Shown here: positions 21,551 to 32,252 of the stretch, piece by piece
Position numbering within the stretch: the stretch's first letter is position 1
Layout: every line of letters begins with the position of its first letter
From: Priapulus caudatus
Taxonomy: Eukaryota; Priapulida; Priapulimorpha; Priapulimorphida; Priapulidae
DNA: 32,641 bases
Direction: 5' to 3'
NCBI RefSeq assembly: GCF_000485595.1
Contig: NW_014577263.1
Location: forward strand, 49,491 to 82,131
The notes under the pieces: model-generated
Told to the model about the DNA's origin: nothing
The model's database searches: none
Seen by the model: the letters and a program-made list of their open reading frames with translations, nothing else
Made by a program: the position numbers and the translations under genes

Positions 21551-21820
21551 AGGGACATTTCGGCGGCTAGGACTTTTTTCGGCAAATTCACATTTTTTTA
21601 TTCCAAAAATCTTTTTTTATCGCCGTTACATATATTAAGTGCCATCCTATAAGTATTTCTGTAATTATATTAAGGATTTAATACAATAAAAAATCAACAT
21701 TACACAAACAAATAAACACAATTTTGAATTGGCCAAAAAGTCCTATCTGCTCAAAATATGTGGCCGAAAAGTTCTACGCCGAAGTGTCCTAGGCCGAAAA
21801 GTCCGTGGCCGAAAAGTCCG
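21551..21820. mobile_element. Fold-back element built of GGCCGAAAAGTCC repeats, copy A
   Basis: The right arm (21730-21820) has several copies of GGCCGAAAAGTCC. The left arm (21553-21583) carries the inverse (GGACATTTCGGC, GGACTTTTTTCGGC). The AT-rich centre has no coding potential. The same structure is at 26694-27015 in the next unit. I do not know the family. Confidence 0.65.
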
Positions 21821-21944
21821 TCTACCGAGGATGAAGGGGGAAGGGGGAGGGGGGGATGTGGCGGGTAAACTAGGATAGTTTGCACATTCCGCCATCCTAG
21901 CTGTCACGCGGGCCCTTGTCGGTGGGTGGGGTGATCTGGTACCC

Positions 21945-21969
21945 NNNNNNNNNNNNNNNNNNNNNNNNN
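21945..21969. other. Assembly gap (25 N)
   Basis: Twenty-five N bases between the fold-back element and copy 3. The true length is unknown; the homologous place before copy 4 holds about 700 bases of CA/ACGC repeats, so sequence is probably missing here. Confidence 0.99.
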
Positions 21970-22273
21970 CTGCGTTAGAACAATTACACAACATACTATC
22001 TAGTAATATACGATGGTGGTGAAATCCAGATCATACATACAACCATCGTAATTCCACGACACGCCGCCGTACCACGCAGCACGCAACGCACGTACCGTAG
22101 TCGGCGTTTTCTAGCTGCCTCTATACGTGACAACGAAGGGACTATTGATTAGACTGATTGCAATTGGTGAGGATATCATCTATTCCACGATGCTTGAAGC
22201 AGGCCAACTCTCCTTCTCATCACTCTATGCACTCTGCTCGGTGTACTGGATGTGAAGTAGTATATTATATATC

Positions 22274-22804
22274 AGAAGTGAGATAATAGGGCAAGGAGAG
22301 TGTGACTCAATAAACAACGGGAAATTCAGTCAGTTACTAAGCCGTCGGAATACTCACATGTCTAAGCGTAACCTCACCAACTTGCAGCTCATCGTACACA
22401 GTACATATCGCTTAGCCATCGTGCGAATCTTTCCTCATATACACCGCCATCCGGAGATACAGACTAAACGTACGAACGATTTCCTTATGTGCCAGCAGAA
22501 CGAATGTATAAACCGCTAACTTGAAACCAAAGGCAGTAACGACTCTGCTCCATCTGGCATTGCACGGTGGGCTCGCTAGGAGGTGCTTTTTATCAAGTTA
22601 GAGCGTTTATACTATTCAGTTGCGTGGCAACATATGGGAATCGTGTGTACGTTTTAGTCTGTATCTCCGGATTGCGGTGTAGGATTGCGGATGAGCTACA
22701 AGTTTGGTTGAGTTATACGCGTAGTAAATCGTAGTTTCTTAGGCTAGAAATGACGGATTTCCTTGTTTTACTTGAAGTCACACTCTTCCCTATTATCTAC
22801 TTCT
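22274..22804. mobile_element. Fold-back element in intron 1 of copy 3
   Basis: Same element as at 15425-15975. The ends are AGAAGTGAGATAATAGG and the inverse of CCCTATTATCTACTTCT. Inside, GGAGATACAGACTAAACG pairs with CGTTTTAGTCTGTATCTCC. Its presence in copies 2 and 3 only makes these two the closest relatives. Confidence 0.75.
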
Positions 22805-23149
22805 ATTATAGTAGGTATATAATTATTAGCAATAGGACTGCTACATATAAATAGTTGAATACCTGCTGACTGGACCTAGTGAAGCAAAGTTACAAGCAAA
22901 TCAACTAAGGATATAAAGAAACAGTTTTCACATTTCTTTCTGTGCTTGCCGAGGTATTTTAATTGTGCGTTTATAAACTGTTATTGTTGTGTTATAGCTA
23001 ACAGTGAAGGGAAGCCGAGCTATGTTTAAGTTATACAGCGTCAATTCTCACTTTACACTCTACGTCCCCCAGACATATAGAATACTAGATTAATTTCATA
23101 ACTTGCTGTTATAGATATTAGTGATTGAAGAAATCGTATGTTACAAAAT

Positions 23150-23290
23150 GATCGTAAGGGAAGGAAAGGGAATGAGAAGCAGAAAGGAAAGGAAAGGACG
23201 GGAGAGAGAGCAGGGAAGGAAGGAAGAGAGAGAGGAGAAGGAGAGGAGGGAAGGGGAAGGAGAGAACGTGATGAGAGGGGCGAGGCTAGG
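23150..23290. repeat. Purine tract in intron 2 of copy 3
   Basis: About 140 bases of G/A-rich sequence (GGGAAGGAAGGAAGAGAGAG and similar), the counterpart of those at 8299 and 16838. Confidence 0.85.
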
Positions 23291-24464
23291 CGTATGGTAC
23301 GGTGTACTAAGTGTTGCCGTACGTGTACGTAGAGTGTGCATATGTGCGGCCACCTGCGGTACGGTGCGGCAGTGTACACGAGTGTGAGTTGCATGCGGTG
23401 GTCGCGTGCAGGTCAATATAGAAAGCGGAGGATATAGAAGTAAGGTTACGCTGCCTGTTCTGAATGTTGCACGCCATTGCTTTGTGCCGCAACAGTGTCA
23501 TCCCAGTTTCACTCATGTGACACATTACTGAGTGTCAGTATGTACACTACCATGTAATCAGTTGTGCGTTTTAAAAACTTATTATAAATAAGGCGTTATA
23601 TGTTTTTGATTGATGCCGTTTCATTCACTTATGACTAAATATGACCAAATATAGATTCATATTTATAGAAATGAATTAGTAAGCATTAGCTATTTATATA
23701 CATGGAGATTATAACTAGACATGTCACACTGATACTATTATCAAGTACAAGAAGGGAGACAGAGGAGAATATTCATAGGTTGTAGGAAGTAAGCTAGACA
23801 GGAACAATAATATAGGCGTATTTACAACGTATATAATACAGGCCAATAGTTAAAAATCGCGAAACGCAGACACGCATAACTGTCCTAGACATGGAATGCC
23901 ACTCACGTTGTTTCCCAGAGAGTTGGCTGCTGCGGTCACACCGTGTGACCTAAACCTCCATGCACATAAACCATTGCGCTTTTTACGCGTCGTGAACAGG
24001 CACCGTATGCAAGTAAGTACAGACGAGCTACACTAGCATCCATACTAAGACAAACCACACTTCAATTATGTCTCATGCTGCTACGTGACGTCAGGGTACC
24101 GCAAAGTCCACGTAAAGGCTCCGAAGCCGTTTCTAACCATGGAACGATGATTCAATACGAATAGACTTCGATATGCGCAGTGTCTGGCGTTGTTTGCTGT
24201 ATGTGTGTTCTTTAAGGTTCAGCGAACAGTATTTTTACATTCACCATTGATACATATACAGCAGTTACATATTACTGTTAGATAAGCGCAATAACTGTTT
24301 GAATGTTAAGGTGTGAATTAGCGTTTTTATGATATTGCGAAGTAATTGAACCTGGTTTGCTCAACTTTATTACATGTGTCGACATTTATTGTTCGAGGCG
24401 GAATAAAATTGCCGCGGGGGTATGTGTGACAGCCGCTGAAGGCGCGGTTTTTTTAAAGGGGGAG

Positions 24465-25110
24465 TGTATCACCGCTCAATATAGAAGCAGTGATATCGCT
24501 AGCCAGCTGTGTCGGAACACATAAAACAACTTTAATATAATATGTTTGAGAATGCACTATTACCAGTGATGGTATTAATATTAAAGCTATATAATGAATA
24601 ACATATTTGCTCATAATATATATTTAAGTATGATACTGGGCAATCACTTCTTCAAGGAGATTTGTACTCATCATTTCATGCTCACTAGCTTTGTGGTACT
24701 GACATTATGCTTTCTGGGCAAATAATGTTTAATGTCAATATCTTACAATAAAAATCATTTCACTATTAATCCTTGGTTAGTTTAACTTTCTCCACCAAAA
24801 ACATGCACATAAATTTATTTATACTCGTTTGTGCTTAAGTTGCCATCTTTGAAGGAATCAAAAAAGTATTGATTGTCAAGAATTTTTGTTGTTTTTTGAT
24901 GATTTTGAAAAATACTTCTTACTGTCAATAGACAATGGACTAGAAAGCGTAATAAACATGCAGAGATAAACGCAAGGGATAATGATAATAAAATGTAGAG
25001 GCAATTTATTATCTAACAGCATAAACAATTTTTATCTAAGCTAGCAAAACATATGATATAATAATACTTCTCAACAACAAACGACAATTGACAGCAGTAT
25101 GAGATTTCAG
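24465..25110. other. 3' UTR and downstream flank of copy 3
   Basis: Homologous to the flanks of the other copies, with indels. The AATAAA context (ACAATAAAAATCATTT) is at about 24744-24760. Confidence 0.55.
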
Positions 25111-25114
25111 CGCA

Positions 25115-25216
25115 CGCAGCATGCACGCACGCCACCACCGGCAACGACGCACGCAAGCACGCACGCACGCATGCACGCACGCACGCCGCACGCACGGATC
25201 AATATATATACATATG

Positions 25217-25257
<41 letters not shown>

Positions 25258-25300
25258 ATATATATATATATGTGTTCGTGTGTGTGTTTGTGTGGCGTGC
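25115..25300. repeat. ACGC microsatellite followed by (TA)n and (TG)n
   Basis: CACGCACG repeats (25115-25196), then (TA)n to about 25271, then a short TG tract; it parallels the tracts after copies 1 and 2. Confidence 0.9.
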
Positions 25301-25344
25301 GTGCGGTGCGGTGCGTGGCTGTGTGCGTTGCGCTTGCCGTGTGG

Positions 25345-25505
25345 GTGTATAAATTGTCAGGCCATGTTCCCGCCGAAGTTGCTCTGAGAGAGGCGTGTAC
25401 TTTGAGTCAAAGGTTAGGACATGTAACGTAATCATTGCTCGATGTTCAAACAACATAGGTAACAACCTGACTGCCACAGGAACTAATAATATCCCCCACC
25501 ACCAA
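25345..25505. repeat. Segmental-duplication block (homologue of 20725-20890)
   Basis: GTATAAATTG...AAGTTGCTCTGAGAGAGG...AACATAGGTAACAAC matches the block before copy 3. A unique insertion of about 430 bases (25510-25940) then separates it from the ATTGCTGATCACCC block. Confidence 0.65.
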
Positions 25506-25819
25506 TGCCTACCGCCGCTAGATTTCAAAAATGCTTCCGTTTACTCGCGGTTCCATTCGAATTCAACATATGTGCTAATTTATTCAACAATCGATTTATA
25601 TGGTATATTCACTGGGGAAATCAAGCATTCTATTTAATATATTCCTTGCTGGCGCCCCAGGCCGAGTTTTCACGGCGATTTGATCGGCCGATAGAATAAT
25701 CAGCCGATATCGGTAGTGTGTGCGCGGGTTCAATTTGTAGGGACGATTTTATTTTTTATCGGGTGATCGTTCCAAATCAAACATGTTTGATTTTGAACCG
25801 ATGAGCCGATGAGCCGATT

Positions 25820-25933
25820 TTAAGGCCGCCGCACACCTACATCGCTTCATCGCTTCATCGCTTCATCGCTTAATCGCTTCATCGCTTCATCGCTTCATCG
25901 TTTGTAAAATCGGCTGGTGTGCGGCGGCCTTAA
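25820..25933. mobile_element. piggyBac-like MITE with TTAA ends and an internal 8-bp tandem repeat
   Basis: Perfect 18-bp inverted ends, TTAAGGCCGCCGCACACC at 25820-25837 and its inverse at 25916-25933. The TTAA at each end is the insertion target typical of piggyBac-type elements. The centre is seven to eight tandem copies of ATCGCTTC (25841-25900). The surrounding 25640-25820 is rich in GCCGAT motifs and may belong to a larger element. Confidence 0.65.
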
Positions 25934-25939
25934 GCGCCC

Positions 25940-26375
25940 CTATTGCTGATCACCCAACAGTGTGGCAGTTTTTGGCATCCTAAGCCAATAAAGGGCGGAA
26001 TACATAGCAGATAGACAGACAGAAGGACAGCGGCGCTACAATCGCATCGTGACACTGATCAGGACACACGCGCGCCTCGCATCTCATGATCAATTCTTGG
26101 AACCGCCGCAGGAGTTTCATAGAAAGCTTCCGTTTACTCCGCGGTTTCCCACGAATTCAACGATAGGCTGGTAATTTCGGCGCGTGTGTGTCAGCATGCT
26201 AGCGCCGTAGGCTCTGTCCGGGACGACCACAGAATGTCGAACACGTGCTCCTCACGTGCTCACACCTATCTAACTTATAGACAGAGCTATTAGATATATA
26301 CAGAGCTTAATCTCCGCTATTTCTCAGAAATTCTGCGGCGACGCGTGACTGTATATACGACCCATCAACTAGACG
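25940..26375. repeat. Segmental-duplication blocks upstream of copy 4
   Basis: Carries the ATTGCTGATCACCCAACAG block, the GGCGCGTGTGTGTCAGCATG block and block U (26310-26370), in the same order as upstream of copy 2. Confidence 0.7.
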
Positions 26376-26433
26376 CAGCCTTTGTCGTTTGCGGATTATG
26401 TGCTGGTTTGTAGTGTGGCCCGCGGCGTTGCCA

Positions 26434-26556
<123 letters not shown>

Positions 26557-26693
26557 AGACAACACACTGCTATTCATGCTCTCTACGAAACATGACTTAA
26601 TACCTGCACGACAGACTTGATAAGTTCCCGCGTCCGTGTAGTAACTATATTATTATATATGGCGATGTTTTGAGGATGTGAGGATGTTGAATG

Positions 26694-27015
26694 TAGGACA
26701 TTTCGGCCAAGGACTTTTCGGCCTAGGACTTTTCGGCCACATATTTTCACAACAGATAGGACTTTTCGGGCAAATTCAATTTTTTTCCCCAAATACTTCT
26801 TTTATCCCAGTTTAACATACATTAGGTTGCCATCCATTAATTATTTCTGCTAATTATATTTTAGGTTTAATAACATTAAAAAAAATCAACATTACACAAA
26901 CAAACTAAACACAATTTTGAATTTGGCGGAAACGAGTCGTTATATGCTCAGAAATATGTGGCCGAAAGTCCTACCGTCGAATGGCCGGGCCGAAAAGTCC
27001 GTGGCCGAAAGTCCG
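26694..27015. mobile_element. Fold-back element built of GGCCGAAAAGTCC repeats, copy B
   Basis: The left arm (26694-26778) has three inverse copies (GGACTTTTCGGCC). The right arm (26919-27015) has direct copies (GGCCGAAAAGTCC and GGCCGAAAGTCC) plus the shared flank CACATATTTT/AAATATGTG. The centre is AT-rich. This is a nonautonomous inverted-repeat element whose family I cannot name. Confidence 0.7.
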
Positions 27016-27139
27016 CTACCGAGAGATGAAGCGGGAACGGGGAGTGGGGGGGGGGATGTGCGGCCGAAACAACTAGGCGATGCCTTTGTCATAGTCAGCC
27101 ACTCCGGCTGTTCACAGCCCGCCCTCATGCATTCGCCAC

Positions 27140-27148
27140 ACCACAATC

Positions 27149-27238
<90 letters not shown>

Positions 27239-27815
27239 CGAACACCACACACCACACGCATGCACGCACACACACGCACACACACACACCACACACACAC
27301 ACATGCACATAACACACACACACAGCACGACCCACACACACACACACACCACCACACATGCCACACACTACACCAATTGCACACCCACGCACGCACACCC
27401 ACGCACGCACACCCACGCACGGCCGCACGCGACGGCACGGGCACGCACACACACACATACACCACACACCACGCACACACGTACGCACGTACACACACAC
27501 ACACACACACACACCATACACATGCGCACACGCCGAACGCGCACTACGCACGTACGCATGCACGCACGCACACGCCCATACACACACACGCACGCATGCA
27601 CGCACGCACACGCACGCACACACACATACACACACCACGCACACACGTACACACACACCTATACACACACACGCACACACGTACGCACGTACACACACAC
27701 ACACCCACAGACGCACGCACGCACGTACACACGCACGCACACACACAACACATCCCCTCCCCCATGCAGACACACACACGACAATACAACCACGTGACTC
27801 TGCGTTACACACACA
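27140..27815. repeat. CA / ACGC / ACGT microsatellite region
   Basis: About 675 bases of (CA)n with ACGC and ACGT interruptions. Many long frames on both strands (His/Thr/Arg or Cys/Val-rich, up to 325 codons) arise from it and are not genes. Confidence 0.95.
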
Positions 27816-28008
27816 CACATATATATGACGAGGTGAAATCCAGATCATACAAACAACCAGGTGATTCCACGACACGCACACTCGTACACACGCACGCACG
27901 CACGCACGCACGTACATACGTAGTCGGTTACATCTAGCTGCCTCTATACGTTAAGTGGACAACGAGACGGGACTATCTGATAGACTGACTTGCATCTACA
28001 TTCCAACG

Positions 28009-28692
28009 ATGAAGCAGCCAACTCTCCTTCTCATCACTCTATGCACTCTACTCGTTGCACTGGGTAAGTTATATACACTAGCTGGAACCCGCGCTAAGCG
28101 CGGGCTAAGTGACTGTGATGCATGTGTTACCAGAAGTGTTATGTGTAAGGTGTTGTATGGAGAGTTTAGTTGTTGCACATGTTTGTTTTTTTATAAACTG
28201 TTTTATTGTATGCTATGTACTGGTTGATGATACGGACTCCAAAGCTAGAATATAGATAGATCTCATTGGGCTGGTAGGTCGTTCCACTCGTTAACCACTT
28301 GGCTGCGTACCACGTAATATTACGTGCTTCGCATGTTTCCACTCTGTATATATATATACTACAACATACTATATTTCTACTTACATTATTGGGCTTACAA
28401 AAATCTCTGTGCATGCAGCACAACGTTGACAGACGGCGAAATATTACAGCACAACGTTCACAGACGGCGAAATATTAGCAAGGCAAAGATATAGGGCCCC
28501 ATATTTTCAGGCAAATCTTTACCTTTTTTATTGTCTTTTTTAAGCCTTTTTGACCGTTTTCAACCAAGTAAAGTTTAGAACCCGTCCCGTGTATTCATCG
28601 ATCTCTTCTGTGAATTTGGCGCTATTTGGATCAAAACTGACGGAGCCTTTCATTAACATACATGCATGCATGCACGCGCGCGCTTGCGCGCA

Positions 28693-28724
<32 letters not shown>

Positions 28725-30644
28725 CACACACACACATACATACATACATACAACATTCGGCAAATTATAGTAAGATATACAATAGACTGTACATATAGCT
28801 AGTTCGGAAACCAAGGAATTTCTGTAAACTAGTCCATGTTCACGTTATAGTTCTTCCGGTTTCTTGCCTTTCCCCGAGCGATACACATGATGTTATCAGG
28901 TGTGAAATAAAAACAAATTGTGTTTTCATTCACGCCTGCTTTCGATTCCGATTCCGAATCCGATTTTATCGTGACAGCAAACAGTTTTGTATTTCTCTGT
29001 CATTGCTGACAAGTATTTTCCATGTTTCCTTAATTTAAAAACTACATTGTTTGTGTTTTAGGTACAGCTGAAGGCAAGCCCCAATGGCCATGTAAGTTAT
29101 GCAGCGTCAATTCTCACTGCAGATAATCCTGGTAACTAACAATACACTTTCAACAATACAGTGTGTATTGTTAAACACCTTCTAACAACACACTGTGTAT
29201 TGTAGTAGGTACCTAACAACTGTGTATTTAATTTCAATTTCATTTTCAATAAATTCAATAAAATCAATCATATAATTTCAATAAATTCATTTAAATAAAT
29301 GTCAATTTCAAGTTTACAAATCTAAATCAAAATTTAAATGCATGTGCATGCGTGCATGTACACGAGCGTGCGTGTGTGTGCGTGCATGTCGATGTAGGTG
29401 TGAATAATACAGGTAAAGGATTAAGGTTGCTGTTTTGCGTGTTGCAGGCTATTGCTTTGTGTCGCCATGTGATCCCAGGTTTCACTCATGTGACACAAGT
29501 ACTGAGGTGTGCAGGTATGTACATAAATATATCTACTTGTCTGTAATCAATACTTATTACATAAAATATATCTTACTTATAACTTATATCTTATAAACAC
29601 TTATATAAACAAGGATTTATATGTCCCTCATCTCTTGTAGCAATGCCGTTCAGGCATGGTAAATACACATAATATATAGATTCACAGTTATAGAATGAGT
29701 GTGTGAGCATTACTATTTAGTATACATGGTAATATATAACATGGACCATGCTCACACTTATACTGATAGCAAGCAGCGTAGAAGGGAGACAAGAGGAGAT
29801 ATTCATAGTTATAGGGAAGTAAGCTAGACCAGGAACCAATAAATAATAGCGTATTTAGCAACGTGAGGGCGAAGGTTAGATTGAATCGAAATGAAAAATG
29901 CAGGCAGTCAGAATATTCCTGTATAGCTGTATATTATATGTTAACACATTCACTGTCTTTATAGGTGCTGCCATCTGCAGTTTATTTAAGAAGAAAAAAC
30001 TCAAGTCTCGTTACCATACATATCACATAACATCTACACTCGTTACGGCGAACGCAACTATTCACGATAACTGTCACTTACACTAGGAGTGCTCACTTGT
30101 TTCACAGAGAGTTTGGCTGCTGCATGCACTGGTGTGCCCCCAGAGGCTAACGTCACATAAACCCCTGCATGTATACGCTGTGTGGACCAGGCACCGTATG
30201 CGAGTAAGTACATTATGTACTACCACACATATAGTAACACAAAGATGTCTACAATAGATTACATAGAGATGTGTTCCTGATGCTAGTAGCCGCTCTCCAA
30301 AAAAGCAAAGGTCACTTAAAGGTCACGTAAGCGTCTCTAAACCTTGACAGCCGATAATTCAATAACGAATAGATTACGATTTTGCTCAGTGTTGTGGCGT
30401 GTGTGGATGTGTTGTCTCTTTGAATGACAGTATTTTGTCCATTAGCAATTCCAATACTATATTATGGTATTATATTATTTGTAAAGAAGTGCAATAACTG
30501 TTGAAGTTCACGTGTAATTAGCAGTTTTACAAAATGCAAGTAATTTAAACCTGGTTGTCAACTTGTTACCTGTATATACGATTTATTTTCAGGACGGATA
30601 AAAATTGCCGGGGAGTATGTGTGGACAGGCCGCTGAAGGGTTAG
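28009..30644 (+). CDS. Secreted cysteine-rich peptide, copy 4 (premature stop in exon 4)
   Basis: Exons: 28009-28063, 29062-29091, 29448-29514, 30108-30203, 30593-30644, all with consensus GT-AG sites. They total 300 nt, so phase is kept from ATG to the terminal TAG. Exon 1 gives the same signal peptide start as copy 1 (first 35 bases identical). Exon 3 keeps C-x1-C-x4-C-x6-C-x6-C with identical Cys codons but ten changed residues. In exon 4 a TAA at 30148-30150 interrupts the frame after CC-x3-C, and the next Cys codon of copy 1 is CGT here. Read straight through, the product is 64 residues. Exon 4 is a multiple of three (phase 2 at both ends), so skipping it gives an open 67-residue product with seven Cys. 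It is either a recent pseudogene, a short or exon-skipped form, or a base-call error. The sequence is otherwise clean. The function is unknown; it would be secreted. Confidence 0.6.
28078..28775 (-). mobile_element. Nonautonomous Helitron in intron 1 of copy 4
   Basis: A 698-bp insertion on the minus strand starts TCTTACTATAATTTG and ends CTAG. A perfect 8-bp-stem hairpin (CCCGCGCT/AGCGCGGG, 28088-28104) lies about ten bases before the end. It sits between A and T with no target duplication. The empty site is visible in copy 1, where TTATATACA runs directly into TATACAATAG (about 7884-7902). TC start, hairpin, CTAG end and A|T insertion are the hallmarks of Helitrons. It contains a 31-bp tandem duplication (about 28418-28481) and an ATGC/CACG/CA/CATA microsatellite (28662-28750). 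No Rep/helicase is encoded. Confidence 0.85.
29100..29400. other. Intron 2 of copy 4: inverted AACAATACA repeats, AT-rich and GTGC tract
   Basis: After one minisatellite unit start (GTAAGTTATGCAGCGTCAAT) there are several AACAATACAC/GTGTATTGTT segments in both orientations (29138-29205). A perfect 9-bp inverted pair is at 29152-29160 and 29164-29172. AT-rich repeats of AATTTCAATAAA type (29228-29335) and a short GTGC tract follow. The purine tract of copies 1-3 is missing. Confidence 0.55.
30309..30325 (+). promoter_or_regulatory. DR5 pair of AGGTCA half-sites in intron 4 of copy 4
   Basis: AGGTCA at 30309-30314 and again at 30320-30325 with a five-base spacer, at the position matching the triple site of copy 1. 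The CRE-like TGACGTCA of copy 1 is not kept. Regulatory function is an inference. Confidence 0.35.
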
Positions 30645-31300
30645 AGTGCATCACCGCTCAATAATACAAGCATGTGATATCGGCCTGCCATCTGGTATCG
30701 GACAACATAACAACTTTAATATATATGTTCTGGAGAATGCTACTATTACCCAGTGATGTTAATTAATATTAAATATAATAATGATAACATATTTTCTCAA
30801 TAATTATTTTTAATAAGATATGGTAATGTTAAATCACATTATTCAATGAGAGTTTGTACTCCATGCATCAATGCTTACTAGCTGTTGTACTGCAATTACG
30901 TTTTCTGGGCAAAATGTTTAATGTCAATTAATAAAAATCTATTAAATAAAAATCACTGCTAACTACTAAATTCTTTGTTATTTTTAATCTTCCCACCAAA
31001 CATGCACATAAATTAATGTAATACTGTTTTTTTCATAATTCAGTTGAAATTATTTAAGAGGCAAAAAGATTTAATAATGAATTTCATTGTTTTCATTTGG
31101 TTTTTGTATAAAATTAGTGCTACAGTCAATGGACAAGAAGCTAAGCAAGTAATATATATGCAGAGACATATGCAAAAGACAATGCAGGGGCCAATAGTAT
31201 TATCTAAACAGCATAAACATACAATGTTATTATCTAAGTAGGAGAAACAATGATAAAACATGGACTTACTCAATACCAATGACAGCAGCGTAAGCTTCAG
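30645..31300. other. 3' UTR and downstream flank of copy 4
   Basis: The conserved flank common to all copies; AATAAA is at 30945-30950. Homology to the other units ends near 31300 (CAATGACAGCAGCGTAAGC), which marks the right edge of the tandem duplication within the window. Confidence 0.6.
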
Positions 31301-31403
31301 AGCCAGCCAGAGCGTAGCTTGTTAGCAAAGACACGCTGAAAATGTCAACACATTATGTTACACTCGTAACTTCATAGAGATAGCTAGTCAGCACAGAGAC
31401 TAC

Positions 31404-31804
31404 AGCTGCGTTCACACGAGATTCACAGCCTCGCTAGTTCCGTACTTATCTGGTGCTGAATTCGGCTGAAACACCGTGCTAACACAACCCGCAGCGTTCA
31501 CACGAGAATCGAGGCTTATAATATAGACTGGTACCCGGTCGACAGTTCCACACGCTACACTAACGTCGTGTAGCAAACGGGTACCAGTCTAGGTAAGCGC
31601 ACTACAGTAAGAGGCCTCGAATTGCGTTCACACGACAGATAATACGCGGCCAGCGTGGTGCCGAATGTTTCAGCGCGGAATGTGATTCCGCGCCGAATAA
31701 GCCTCGTATTTCAGTACGGTACTTGCTAAGCCGCGTATAAGTCTTGAATATTTTTACCGTGTGAACGCTCAGTACGGAACTGAAATCCTCGTGTGAACGC
31801 AGCT
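31404..31804. mobile_element. MITE with AGCTGCGTTCACACGAG termini and a nested inverted repeat
   Basis: The ends AGCTGCGTTCACACGAG (31404-31420) and its inverse (31788-31804) are perfect 17-bp inverted repeats. Weaker pairing continues inward (GTTCCGTAC / GTACGGAAC). Subterminal copies of GCGTTCACACGA recur at about 31494 and 31624, and an inverse copy at about 31769. Inside, TAGACTGGTACCCG (31524-31537) is perfectly inverted at 31578-31591, a possible nested insertion or cruciform. No coding capacity. Confidence 0.75.
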
Positions 31805-32030
31805 AGTGTAAATGTCAACACATTGCACATGTAACTAGATTAAGATAGATAATAAGCACGGACATGTGGTACGGCTGAGCATAAACGTACGTACAACTGA
31901 ATGAGGATGATGACATCGAAGGCTTGAGTGGAGCAGCATCCGAGGAAGAGCGCAGCGATGCTGTGAAGGTTCGGATGCTTAACTGAAGCCCCGTGACGTG
32001 GCAAGATCACGTGACCAGCAAGAATCTCAC

Positions 32031-32073
32031 CTGAGAACATGTATAGACAATCAGTGCCATCTGGTGGCAGACC
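32031..32073 (-). CDS. Possible internal exon of an unknown gene
   Basis: On the minus strand, an acceptor (CTCATGCCAG) precedes 43 bases that read GLPPDGTDCLYMFS and end at a perfect donor (CTCAG, then GTGAGA). The frame stays open on both sides. No family is recognised, and the phase does not join directly to the other candidate exon at 32245-32326, so at least one further exon would be needed between them. The same bases contain a CCACCAGATGGCAC motif, which might explain them instead. Confidence 0.3.
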
Positions 32074-32103
32074 CTGGCATGAGAGAGGCAGTTCAATGCA
32101 TCC

Positions 32104-32163
32104 CACCACTAACACACGGGGTTACAGTAGACATGTAGCAATCTGTACCAGCACACACACACA

Positions 32164-32199
<36 letters not shown>

Positions 32200-32252
32200 C
32201 ACACACATGCCACTACTAACACATGGTGTTACAGTAGACATTACCATTCTGT
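32104..32252. repeat. Two copies of a ~45-bp unit around an ACGC microsatellite
   Basis: CCACCACTAACACACGGGGT...TACAGTAGACATGTAGCAAT (32102-32150) and CCACTACTAACACATGGTGT...TACAGTAGACATTACCATT (32209-32249) flank a CA/ACGC tract (32154-32206). Confidence 0.75.

Larger units (their letters stand above)
22190..24450 (+). pseudogene. Secreted cysteine-rich peptide, copy 3 (disrupted as sequenced)
   Basis: Five exon matches lie in order. Exon 1 is at 22190 to about 22250 (ATG present; a frameshift follows two codons later, and the donor is not clean). Exon 2 is at about 22998-23023, exon 3 at about 23472-23537 (acceptor AG altered, frame broken), exon 4 at 23919-24012 (good acceptor and GTAAGT donor, 94 nt instead of 96) and exon 5 at about 24398-24450 (several indels; the usual PLKG and TAG end is lost). 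Exon 3 is closest to copy 4. The whole interval, introns included, is dense with one-base indels. I cannot tell decay from sequencing error, and the copy could be intact in the animal. Confidence 0.6.

Noticed and set aside
26940-27937. Very long open frames (up to 325 codons) on both strands
   Set aside because: They lie in CA/ACGC microsatellites; codons are only His, Thr, Arg, Ala or Cys, Val, Arg, and overlapping frames are open at once.
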